The notes under the pieces were generated by a model, which saw only the letters and a program-made list of their open reading frames with translations, ran no database searches and was not told the DNA's origin. Positions 1-6,787 of a DNA stretch of 12,028 bases are shown in pieces (position 1 is the stretch's first letter; each line of letters opens with the position of its first letter). The stretch is from CAZUHK01 sp964620345. Lineage in GTDB: Bacteria; Planctomycetota; Phycisphaerae; Phycisphaerales; Zrk34. The DNA is taken from positions 1 to 12,028 of the forward strand of contig CAZUHK010000092.1 in the NCBI GenBank assembly GCA_964620345.1, in the 5' to 3' direction. The translations under genes were made by a program, and so were the position numbers.

Positions 1-227
1 TCGGGACGCTGATCAGCGACGACACGAAGAAGGCGGCCGAGAGCACGGCCGCCGAAGCGGGGCTGCTCGCGGGCAGCACAGGTGTGGCGGTGTTTGCACA
101 CAAGCGGGGCGAGGCGTTCGAGGTGGAGTTTCCCAACCCCGCCGGTGCGCCGCGCTTCCTCGTCGCAACGGTGTATGCCGACGACCTGCTGAAGCTGCAA
201 TCCCCCGCGGTGACCGGACGCTCCTGA
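1..227 (+). CDS. C-terminal fragment of an unrecognised protein
   Basis: An open frame enters from the left edge, reads in frame 3 (codons from base 3) and ends at TGA 225-227. The visible tail is 74 residues. It starts with a polar, Ala/Lys/Glu-rich stretch (ISDDTKKAAESTAAEAG), continues with strand-like segments (GVAVFAHKRGEAFEVEF, then RFLVATVYADDLLKL), and ends in a short polar tail. The alternation of hydrophobic strands and the codon-biased third positions support a real gene. I see no family motif, catalytic residue or membrane helix, and the start lies outside the window. The next gene begins 48 bases downstream with its own strong ribosome site, so the two may or may not be co-transcribed. 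No function is proposed. Confidence 0.55.
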   Translation, partial: GTLISDDTKKAAESTAAEAGLLAGSTGVAVFAHKRGEAFEVEFPNPAGAPRFLVATVYADDLLKLQSPAVTGRS

Positions 228-275
228 TTCACCCCGCCTCGCGATCGGGCCGATGTAACGGTCGGAGGCGTACGC

Positions 276-701
276 ATGTCCACCGCGTCGTTCGAGCGAC
301 ACCGGGACTGGCAGCGGGCCGCGCGACTGGTGCGGCGGGTGTATCGGCTCACCGCCGGCTTCCCCGTCGATGAGAAGTCCGGCTTGACGGCGCACCTGCG
401 ACGCACGGCCATCGCCCTGCCGGCGAAGATGGCCGAGGCGATCGGCACCGACCACGAAGCCGACGTCGCCCGGGCGTTGCAGGCCACGCGCGAGGGTCTG
501 CGCGAGCTGATCAGCGGCCTGGGCGTCGCGCGGCGGCTTCGCTTTGCTTCGCCCTGGCGCGTCTGGCTCGCCCGGCGACAGTTGCAGGCGTTCGATCGGT
601 GCATCGCCGCGGCCGCGCGCCGCCGCGGCGGCGCCCGGCCCACGCCCCACCCCCGCCGCCAACCCGCCCTGACGTTCCGCGGCCTGCGCCGCGCGGCGTG
701 A
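276..701 (+). CDS. Four-helix-bundle protein (S23 / 23S rRNA intervening-sequence type)
   Basis: This 141-residue protein looks like the four-helix-bundle family that includes the S23 proteins encoded in 23S rRNA intervening sequences (family knowledge). Visible signs are the N-terminal helix with WQ and LVRRVYRLT (residues 12-26), then FPVDEKSGLTAHLRRTA (29-45), where this family usually has FP-x-[DE]E-xx-GL-xx-Q[LI]RRA, and the following ALPAKMAEAIG, matching the usual S-I-x-x-N-I-A-E-G. The third and fourth helices are Arg/Ala-rich. Start choice: GGAGG at 264-268 lies seven bases before the ATG. The last 30 or so residues are an Arg/Pro-rich basic tail (RRRGGARPTPHPRRQP) beyond the bundle, which is unusual and could bind nucleic acid or be unstructured. 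The gene stands alone, not inside an rRNA gene. The molecular function of free-standing members is poorly known. Confidence 0.8.
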   Translation: MSTASFERHRDWQRAARLVRRVYRLTAGFPVDEKSGLTAHLRRTAIALPAKMAEAIGTDHEADVARALQATREGLRELISGLGVARRLRFASPWRVWLARRQLQAFDRCIAAAARRRGGARPTPHPRRQPALTFRGLRRAA

Positions 702-865
702 GCGGCCATGCGATCACACGCCCCGGCGGCGTTCGATCCGGGGCCCGCGGTGAACTTCGCGCGCCCCTCGCACGTCCAACACACCGCCCGACGCGATGTG
801 GCGCGCCATCCGCGTCGCGCCTCGCCGATGCGCCCGGAAACGAACCCCGTCGTTAGAATGTCGCC
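702..865. other. Gene-free spacer with a GC hairpin
   Basis: No credible gene is present between the four-helix-bundle gene and the next gene. A six-base inverted repeat (CCCCGG at 721-726, CCGGGG at 738-743, 11-base loop) lies 20 bases after the upstream stop codon. It is not followed by a T run, so it is only a possible weak terminator. The right end carries the promoter element of the next gene. Confidence 0.35.
854..859 (+). promoter_or_regulatory. -10-like hexamer directly before the 866 start
   Basis: TAGAAT matches the sigma-70 -10 consensus at five of six positions and stands out in very GC-rich surroundings. It ends six bases before the ATG at 866, so a transcript from it would begin at or next to the start codon. 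No good -35 hexamer is visible 16-19 bases upstream, and no Shine-Dalgarno sequence lies before the ATG. This fits leaderless expression, but it is an inference. Confidence 0.4.
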
Positions 866-1693
866 ATGCCGTCCGCCCTTGTCACCCTCATCGCCCTGCT
901 GCTGGCCGCGCCGCCGCCGCTGAACGACACGCAGCGCGTCATGCTCGGCGACACCGCGGATTTCAGCGGCACGGCCGACGAGGCGGGCCTCTATGCGCTG
1001 TTGCAGAACGCCCGGCAGTGGGCGGACGATCCGCAGGAGAACATGGTCGGCGCGACGGTGCCCGATTTCCCCGCGATCCGCGCCGAGCCGGCCGAGCATC
1101 GCGGCGGGCTGTTCCTGATCACCGGCACGCTCGAGAGCATCGTCGACATGGGCCTGCTGTCGCGCGTGGGCTACGAGGACGTGCGGGCGCTGACCGTGCG
1201 CGCCCCGCGCGGCGGGGTGGTGATCGTCTACCTCGCCGCCCCGCCGACGCTCGCGATCGCCCGGACGCTCGGCCCGCACCAGATCCCCGAGGCCCGCGGC
1301 GCCAAGGTCGAGCTGGCCGCGCGGTTTTTCAAGTTCATCCAGCAGCCCAACCGCGACGGGCAGACGATGACGTACCCCGTGTTCGTCGGCCGGTCGATGC
1401 AGGTTGACGCCGACGCCGCGTCCGGCGGCGGCGCGGGCCCGAGCGTTACGGTGTATGTCCTGCCGATCGCGCTGGTGTTGCTCATGCTCGGGGCGTACGC
1501 GATGATCCGCCGCGCCGCGGCGGGCCGGCCCAGCGCGCTCGAAGAGCGCCGCGCCCGGCGCGAGGCCGAGCAGATGGCCCAGCGCCAGACCGTCGAGTAC
1601 CGCGACGATCTGCCCGGCGACCCCGCCGACGCTTTGGGCTCGCTCGACAACGAACACCACGCGGAGGAGGCCCATGGCGACCGTCGCGATTGA
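866..1693 (+). CDS. Predicted membrane-anchored protein of unknown function
   Basis: The family of this 275-residue protein is not recognised. The N-terminus has a short hydrophobic segment (ALVTLIALLLAAPPP, residues 4-18) that may be a signal peptide, although it lacks the usual basic residues. Residues 20-180 form a soluble, strand-rich domain with segments such as RGGLFLITGTLESI (79-92), GGVVIVYLAAPP (116-127) and VELAARFFKF followed by YPVFVGRSM; this last arrangement looks OB-like, but that is a guess. A Gly/Ala linker (184-192) precedes one clear membrane helix (about 194-214, VTVYVLPIALVLLMLGAYAM). The remaining 60 residues are a charged, Arg/Glu-rich tail, probably cytoplasmic. The domain order implies an outside sensor or structural domain tethered to the membrane. 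No ribosome site precedes the ATG. The 3' end overlaps aroB by 20 bases, so the two are probably co-transcribed. Confidence 0.7.
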   Translation: MPSALVTLIALLLAAPPPLNDTQRVMLGDTADFSGTADEAGLYALLQNARQWADDPQENMVGATVPDFPAIRAEPAEHRGGLFLITGTLESIVDMGLLSRVGYEDVRALTVRAPRGGVVIVYLAAPPTLAIARTLGPHQIPEARGAKVELAARFFKFIQQPNRDGQTMTYPVFVGRSMQVDADAASGGGAGPSVTVYVLPIALVLLMLGAYAMIRRAAAGRPSALEERRARREAEQMAQRQTVEYRDDLPGDPADALGSLDNEHHAEEAHGDRRD

Positions 1694-2762
1694 ACTGCCC
1701 CACCACCGCTACGACGTGACGATCCGGCCCGGCTCGCTCGATGCGCTGGGCCACCTCACGCGCGAAGCGGCGCCCCACGGCCGGTGCATCCTCATCGGCG
1801 ATGCCAACGTCCTGAACATCCACGGCCAGCGCGCCGTCGAATCGCTGCGCGCCGCCGGGTACGACGTGCTGACCCACGCCATGCCGGCCGGGGAGGATCA
1901 CAAGACGCTCGACACCGTTCGTGCCGCGTACGACACGATGCTCGAACATCGGCTGGAGCGCCGCAGCCCGGTCGTCGCGCTCGGCGGCGGCGTCGCGGGC
2001 GACACCGCCGGCTTCATCGCCGCGACCTACCTGCGCGGCGTGCCGTTCATCCAGTGCCCCACCACGCTGCTGGCCATGGTCGATGCCAGCGTCGGCGGCA
2101 AGGTCGGCGTCAACGTCCCGCAGGGCAAGAACCTCATCGGCGCGTTCCATCAGCCCGTCGCCGTGGTGATCGACCCGCTGGTGTTGCAGACCCTGCCGCC
2201 GCGCGAGCTGCGCTGCGGCCTGGCCGAGTGCGTCAAGCACGGTGTGATCCGCGATGGTGAATTATTCGACTGGATCCAGGCCAACCTCGCGAAGATTCAG
2301 GCGCTTGATCCGGCGGTGATGACCGAACTGATCGCGCGCAACGTCGCGATCAAGGCCGCGGTCGTCATGGCCGACGAAAAGGAAGCGGGCGTGCGGGCGC
2401 ACCTGAACTTCGGCCACACCTTCGCGCATGCGATCGAAGCCACCGCGGGCTACGGCCGCATCGAGCACGGCGAGGCGGTGTCGCTGGGCATGGTCGCCGC
2501 GACGAAGCTCGCGATCGACCGCGGCACGTGCGACGCCGGCCTGCTCGACAAACTCACCGCCCTGCTCGCGCGGATCGGCTTGCCGACGAAAGAGCAACTG
2601 CCGGATACCGACACGCTCATGGCCGCGATGTTGCTCGACAAGAAAGTCGCCGACGCCCGCATCCGCCTGGTTCTGCCCACCGCGATGGGCGCCGTCGAGA
2701 TCGTCAGCGACGCCGACGCCCCGCAGATCGCCGCCGCGTGGCAGCACGTGCGGGACCGGTGA
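1674..2762 (+). CDS. aroB: 3-dehydroquinate synthase
   Basis: AroB converts 3-deoxy-D-arabino-heptulosonate 7-phosphate (DAHP) to 3-dehydroquinate, the second step of the shikimate pathway, in the cytoplasm, using NAD+ and a divalent metal (known for the family). The 362-residue length is typical. The NAD-binding signature is clear: GGGVAGDTAGFIAATYLRG at 104-122, PTTLLAMVDASVGGKVGVN at 129-147, and GKNLIGAFHQP at 151-161. The metal ligands known in E. coli (E184, H247, H264) fall here at E185 (LAECVKHG), H248 (NFGHTFAHAIE) and H265 (IEHGEAVSLGM), a constant offset of one. Start choice: GGAGGAGG at 1663-1670 lies three bases before the ATG, rather close but very strong. The gene starts inside the end of the membrane-protein gene and is probably translationally coupled to it. 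No other shikimate gene is in the window. Confidence 0.97.
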   Translation: MATVAIELPHHRYDVTIRPGSLDALGHLTREAAPHGRCILIGDANVLNIHGQRAVESLRAAGYDVLTHAMPAGEDHKTLDTVRAAYDTMLEHRLERRSPVVALGGGVAGDTAGFIAATYLRGVPFIQCPTTLLAMVDASVGGKVGVNVPQGKNLIGAFHQPVAVVIDPLVLQTLPPRELRCGLAECVKHGVIRDGELFDWIQANLAKIQALDPAVMTELIARNVAIKAAVVMADEKEAGVRAHLNFGHTFAHAIEATAGYGRIEHGEAVSLGMVAATKLAIDRGTCDAGLLDKLTALLARIGLPTKEQLPDTDTLMAAMLLDKKVADARIRLVLPTAMGAVEIVSDADAPQIAAAWQHVRDR

Positions 2763-2982
2763 ACCCGAACCTACGCCCCGAATGCAAGAAAGCAGAAAAC
2801 AAACAGGGGCCAGCCGATGACCATACGCGATCGGTCAGCAGCGAAGGACCGGACCCGACAAGGTCATCTCCCCAACCCGCCACGTCGCACAGAAGCGTGC
2901 GATGATCGCCAAACCCAAGCCCCCGTGATTCTTCGTTGCTGCGTGCATCGGCGGCGGATTAGATTTAATATGGACTGATGCC
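2763..2982. other. Gene-free region between aroB and hicB
   Basis: This 220-base stretch is less GC-rich than its surroundings, above all at its right end. It holds no convincing gene. It contains a small perfect hairpin (TCGCAC 2885-2890, GTGCGA 2897-2902, six-base loop) that might be an operator or a chance structure. There is also an A/T-rich patch at 2959-2971 just before hicB. No T-tract terminator was seen for aroB. Confidence 0.4.
2964..2969 (+). promoter_or_regulatory. Possible -10 element of hicBA
   Basis: TTTAAT matches the -10 consensus at five of six positions and sits in the only A/T-rich patch of the region, 13 bases before the hicB ATG. The nearest -35-like hexamer (TTGCTG at 2936-2941) is 22 bases upstream, too far for a standard spacing. 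No Shine-Dalgarno sequence is seen before hicB, so a very short leader is likely. Confidence 0.3.
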
Positions 2983-3201
2983 ATGAAACTCACGGCAATC
3001 TACCAGAAGGTTACCGAGGGTTACACCGGGTATGTCGAGGAGCTTCCCGGCGCCAATACGCAAGGCGCGAACATCGAGGAGGCACGCCGAAACCTCCGAG
3101 AGGCCGTCGCGATGATCGTCCAGGCCAACCGCGAGTTGTCGCAGGAATCCTCTTCAGGACTGGATGTGATCCGGGAAGAACTGGATATCGCGTCGGCATG
3201 A
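2983..3201 (+). CDS. hicB: HicB-family antitoxin (short form)
   Basis: The 72-residue protein matches the HicB antitoxin core: MKLTAIYQKVTEGYTGYVEELPGANTQG fits the usual pattern of two strands, a G-Y turn and E-L-P-G-x-x-[ST]-Q-G, followed by the helix IEEARRNLREAVAMIV. HicB normally binds and blocks the HicA mRNA interferase. This copy has only the partial RNase-H-like fold and lacks the C-terminal helix-turn-helix or ribbon-helix-helix domain that longer HicB proteins use for DNA binding, so autoregulation by this protein alone is doubtful. The stop overlaps the ATG of hicA (ATGA at 3198-3201), the usual tight coupling in hicB-hicA loci. Because hicA appears broken, this antitoxin may now be an orphan. 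The local sequence is less GC-rich than its neighbours, which fits acquisition by transfer. Confidence 0.85.
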   Translation: MKLTAIYQKVTEGYTGYVEELPGANTQGANIEEARRNLREAVAMIVQANRELSQESSSGLDVIREELDIASA

Positions 3202-3382
3202 AGCGTCGCGATTTGATCCGCCATATCGAGCGGCACGGATGCGAACGGTTTCGCGAAGGCGGCAGCCACAGCATCTACATCAACCGGGGCGAATCGGCGT
3301 TGCACCTCTGTGCCGCGCCAGCGTGATCTCAATGATTTTCTGGCCGCGAAGATTTGTCGGGACTTGGATGTGCCCAAGCCGC
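3198..3382 (+). pseudogene. hicA: HicA mRNA-interferase toxin gene with an internal frameshift
   Basis: The frame from ATG 3198 begins as a normal HicA: KRRDLIRHIERHGCERF then REGGSHSIYINRGE, including the G-S-H motif whose histidine is catalytic in HicA toxins. It then runs into TGA at 3324-3326, giving only 42 residues against about 60-80 for the family. The missing C-terminal part lies directly downstream in the next frame: codons from 3310 read VPRQRDLNDFLAAKICRDL then DVPKP, the usual P-R-[HQ]-x-[ED]-[IL] strand and final helix. One extra base near 3302-3312 (for example the T before GTGCCG) explains the break. In the second frame no stop follows the HicA homology, and the frame runs on antisense to larE, so the original stop also seems lost. 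The 42-residue product keeps the histidine but lacks the last strand and helix, so it is probably inactive. A sequencing error is the alternative. Confidence 0.8.
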
Positions 3383-3399
3383 GGGCCGACGGATGCGGG

Positions 3400-4245
3400 C
3401 TACTGTTCCGCCCGGGCCGATGCAAGCACCGCGTTGCCGCTGCCCGAGCGGAAGCCGGCGAGGTCGGCGGCGACGTAGGTGTAGCCGATGGCGCTGAGGT
3501 GCGTGGTGATCCGTTCGCGCGTGGTCGGTTCGAGCAGGCGTTGCAGTTGATCCAGCGGCACTTCGATCCGCGCGATCTTCGCCGGGCCCGCCTCGTGGTG
3601 GCGGACGCGGAAGCCGCGGAAGTGAAGCTCACGCAACACCGACTCGGCCCGCTCGATCATCGACAGGCGCTGCGGCGTGACCGACGTGCCGTAGCCCAGG
3701 CGGCTGGCCAGGCACGCGGCGGCGGGCTTGTCGGCGTTGGGCAGGCCAAGGTATTCAGCGAGCGTGCGCACGTCGGCCTTGCTCAGCCCCGCTTCGAGCA
3801 GCGGGCTGACGATGCGGTGCTCGGCCGCCGCGGCCAGGCCCGGGCGGTGGTCGCCCGGGTCGTCGGCGTTGGTGCCGTTGGCGATGTGCGCGATGCCCAG
3901 TTCGTCGGCTAAAGCGTGCAGCTCGTCGTAAAGATGCGTCTTGCAGAAGTAGCAGCGGTCGCCCCGGTTGGCCTGGTAGTTCGCATCGTCCTGCTCGCCG
4001 GGCTGGACTTCGATGAGTCGCAGATCGAGCTGGACGGCGATGGCGCGGCCCTGGTCGAGTTCGTGGCGGGGCAGCGAAGCCGAATCGCCGATCGCGGCCG
4101 GGGCGTCGGCCTTGCCCAGCGCGCGGCGCGCGGCGGCGGCGACGAGCGTCGAGTCCACGCCGCCCGAGTAGGCCGTGAGCAGCCGGCGGTAGGGCGCGAT
4201 CACCGATTCGAGGCGTTGCAGCAGCTTATCCGCAGGTTCCGACAT
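3400..4245 (-). CDS. larE: ATP-dependent sacrificial/recycling sulfur transferase LarE
   Basis: LarE inserts sulfur into the pyridinium dicarboxylate mononucleotide made by LarB, on the way to the nickel-pincer nucleotide cofactor (known for the family). The 281-residue length fits; the Lactobacillus protein is about 276. The PP-loop ATP-binding motif SGGVDS is at 27-32, within LLTAYSGGVDSTLVA. The protein has exactly three cysteines: C98 and C101 (RCYFCK) and C178 (KPAAACLASRLGYG). C178 aligns with the sulfur-donating cysteine (C176) of the Lactobacillus enzyme. Three cysteines in this arrangement suggest the type that holds an iron-sulfur cluster and can recycle sulfur (inference). Start choice: homology begins at MSEPADKLLQRLESVI; the frame is open upstream, but that extension is not LarE-like. 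No Shine-Dalgarno precedes the ATG. The gene is divergent from the transglutaminase gene and converges on the broken hicA, ending 18 bases after the last HicA-like codon. Confidence 0.93.
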   Translation of the reverse strand: MSEPADKLLQRLESVIAPYRRLLTAYSGGVDSTLVAAAARRALGKADAPAAIGDSASLPRHELDQGRAIAVQLDLRLIEVQPGEQDDANYQANRGDRCYFCKTHLYDELHALADELGIAHIANGTNADDPGDHRPGLAAAAEHRIVSPLLEAGLSKADVRTLAEYLGLPNADKPAAACLASRLGYGTSVTPQRLSMIERAESVLRELHFRGFRVRHHEAGPAKIARIEVPLDQLQRLLEPTTRERITTHLSAIGYTYVAADLAGFRSGSGNAVLASARAEQ

Positions 4246-4252
4246 CGCCCAA

Positions 4253-4281
4253 ACTGTAGCGCGGGCCGATGCGTAATACAA
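4253..4281 (-). promoter_or_regulatory. Probable larE promoter, leaderless
   Basis: On the minus strand, TTGTAT (-35, at 4276-4281) and TACAGT (-10, at 4253-4258) are separated by exactly 17 bases. The -10 ends seven bases before the larE ATG, so transcription would begin at the start codon. This agrees with the lack of a Shine-Dalgarno sequence. The -35 matches three of six consensus positions and the -10 four of six. Confidence 0.45.
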
Positions 4282-4282
4282 T
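4277..4282 (+). promoter_or_regulatory. Possible -10 element of the transglutaminase gene
   Basis: TACAAT matches the -10 consensus at five of six positions, with no clear -35 upstream. It overlaps the -35 of the divergent larE promoter, so the two promoters would exclude each other. It would give a leader of roughly 35 bases containing the GGAG at 4312-4315. Confidence 0.35.
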
Positions 4283-4324
4283 GCACCGCCAGTCCAACGG
4301 TCCAACCCAACGGAGCCAATGTCA

Positions 4325-5794
4325 ATGCGTTTTCTATCGATCTTCACCGTGGCGCTGGGCCTGCTGTGGCCGGTGCCGGCCGAGGCGCGCGATATCGAGC
4401 AGTGGTTCGTCGTCGAACTGCAGGGCCAGCCCACCGGCTGGATGATGCAGGCCCAGGCGGAGAAGGCCGGGCAGATCGCGACGACCAGCCGCACGCAGCT
4501 CAAGGTCGCGCGCGGGCCGGCGAGCATCGCGATCGCGATCGACACACGGTTCGTCGAGACCACCGATGGCAAGCCGATCAGCGCCAAGGCGGTGACGGAC
4601 ATGTCGATGCTCAGCCAGAGCGTCGAATGGCGGTTCACCGACGCGGGCATCGAGGCGACGAACACCGGCCCGGACGGCGCGCGCCGGCAGACCCACCCGC
4701 CGGTCCAGGGCGACTGGCTGCCCCCCGCCGCCGCGGCCGGGCACATCAAGCAGCAGATGCAGGCCGGCCAGAAGACCATCACCTATCGCACGCTCGACCC
4801 GATGACCGGTGCCCAGGCCTACCAGGTCACGATGAAGGTGCTGGGCGATGAGACGATCGAGGCGTTCGGCAAGACCGTGCCGGCCACGAAGGTGTCGATC
4901 GCCATGTCGCACATGCCGGGGGTCAAGAGCATCGGCTACGTGGACGAGCGTGGCTGGCCGCTGCGGGCAACGACCGACATGGGCGGCATGTCGATGACGA
5001 TCATCGCGGCCGACAAGGCCCTTGCCACCGCCGACCGCAAACCCGCGGAGCTGATGAACGCCACGCTGATCAAGCCCGACAAGCCGATCGCCAACCCGCG
5101 CGAGTTGAAGGCCGCGACGTTCATCATCAAGAGCAAGGCCGGCGAGCTGGCCGACATCCCGCAGACCGCGGTGCAGCAGGTCCAGCGGCGGGATGAGCAA
5201 AGCGCCAGGATCAGCATCGACCTGACCCGCCCGGCGAAGGCCGACGGGCCGGTGGCGGTGCCGAAGGTCGAACATTCGAGCATGATCGATGGCCAGGACG
5301 CGGCGGTGATGAAACTGGCGCGGCGGGTGCTCGCGACCGCCGGCCCGATGGCCAGGGCGGCGCCGCGGGCCGAGGCGTTGCGGCGGTTCGTACACGAGCA
5401 TGTCCAGAAGAAGGATTTGAGCGTGGGCTTCGCCTCGGCCGGCGAGGTCGCGCGGACTCAGCAGGGCGACTGCACGGAACACGCGGTGCTGCTGGCGGCG
5501 ATGCTGCGGGCCGCGGGGATGCCCAGCCGAACCGCCAGCGGGCTGGTGTACGTGGATGAGGCGCTGGGCCACCGCGAAATCTTCGGCTATCACATGTGGA
5601 CCCAGGCGTGGATCGACGGGCGGTGGGTGGACCTGGACGCGACGCTCGGGTCCGACACGCCGTTCGACGCGACGCACATCACCTTCGCGACCAGCGACAT
5701 GGCCGACGGGCAATGGACCAACGACATGGTGACGCTGGCGCCGCTGCTGGGCGGGCTGAAGATCGAGGTGCAGCGGACCGGCGACGGCGAATAG
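4325..5794 (+). CDS. Secreted transglutaminase-like (papain-fold) protein
   Basis: This 489-residue protein starts with a signal peptide: M-R, a hydrophobic stretch (FLSIFTVALGLLWPVP), and an AEA-like cleavage site near residue 21. Residues 25-320 form a long strand-rich region of the kind that precedes transglutaminase-core domains in many secreted bacterial proteins. I cannot name a finer family. The transglutaminase-like domain is C-terminal (about 345-470) with all three catalytic residues visible: Cys383 in QGDCTEHA, His423 in GYHMWTQAW, and Asp438 in WVDLDATLG. Such domains act as cysteine peptidases, amidases or cross-linking enzymes outside the cytoplasm; the substrate is unknown. Start choice: GGAG at 4312-4315 is nine bases from ATG 4325 but only three from the in-frame ATG 4319, so 4325 is preferred. 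The gene lies between larE and larB, with no obvious biochemical link to them. A strong hairpin follows the stop codon. Confidence 0.85.
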   Translation: MRFLSIFTVALGLLWPVPAEARDIEQWFVVELQGQPTGWMMQAQAEKAGQIATTSRTQLKVARGPASIAIAIDTRFVETTDGKPISAKAVTDMSMLSQSVEWRFTDAGIEATNTGPDGARRQTHPPVQGDWLPPAAAAGHIKQQMQAGQKTITYRTLDPMTGAQAYQVTMKVLGDETIEAFGKTVPATKVSIAMSHMPGVKSIGYVDERGWPLRATTDMGGMSMTIIAADKALATADRKPAELMNATLIKPDKPIANPRELKAATFIIKSKAGELADIPQTAVQQVQRRDEQSARISIDLTRPAKADGPVAVPKVEHSSMIDGQDAAVMKLARRVLATAGPMARAAPRAEALRRFVHEHVQKKDLSVGFASAGEVARTQQGDCTEHAVLLAAMLRAAGMPSRTASGLVYVDEALGHREIFGYHMWTQAWIDGRWVDLDATLGSDTPFDATHITFATSDMADGQWTNDMVTLAPLLGGLKIEVQRTGDGE

Positions 5795-5797
5795 AAA

Positions 5798-5837
5798 ACG
5801 GCGGAGGGCCGCCCCCGGAGCACCAGCCCTCCGCCGT
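5798..5837. terminator. Perfect 12-bp stem-loop after the transglutaminase gene
   Basis: ACGGCGGAGGGC at 5798-5809 pairs perfectly with GCCCTCCGCCGT at 5826-5837 around a 16-base loop. It starts three bases after the upstream stop codon, so it probably ends or protects that transcript. On the plus strand no T run follows. On the minus strand the stem is followed by TTTTC, so as an intrinsic terminator it would work better for leftward transcription. Confidence 0.55.
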
Positions 5838-5941
5838 GCAGTGGTCGGAGTCGAACCCATATGATCGACGCTCGCCCGGCAATGGGTGTGCCACCGTTCT
5901 GACACCAACGAGATTATTTTTCCGCAAGGAACCGCCTTCGC

Positions 5942-6700
<759 letters not shown>

Positions 6701-6787
6701 ACCCGCCGGGGCGGTTTGCACGAACGCCGCCTGAATGTCACACTGATCGTTCCGCAGTAGTGTGGGTAAAGGGGAGTTCGCACCGAT

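Noticed and set aside
3310..3912. Plus-strand open frame continuing from the second half of hicA
   Set aside because: Only its first 25 or so codons resemble HicA. The rest is antisense to larE and is not protein-like.
5838..5908. Intact tRNA gene on the minus strand
   Set aside because: The T-loop-like sequence is convincing, but the T stem has two mismatches, the acceptor strands do not pair, no proper anticodon arm forms, and no CCA lies at the right distance. It is kept only as a possible remnant.
4334..5908. Long minus-strand open frame opposite the transglutaminase gene
   Set aside because: Its His/Arg/Gly-rich translation is typical of antisense frames in GC-rich genes, and the plus strand carries a catalytic domain with all active-site residues.
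5795..5941. Nickel- or NAD-responsive riboswitch before larB
   Set aside because: The leader contains hairpins, but I could not match any known riboswitch consensus. Without a covariance search no claim is justified.
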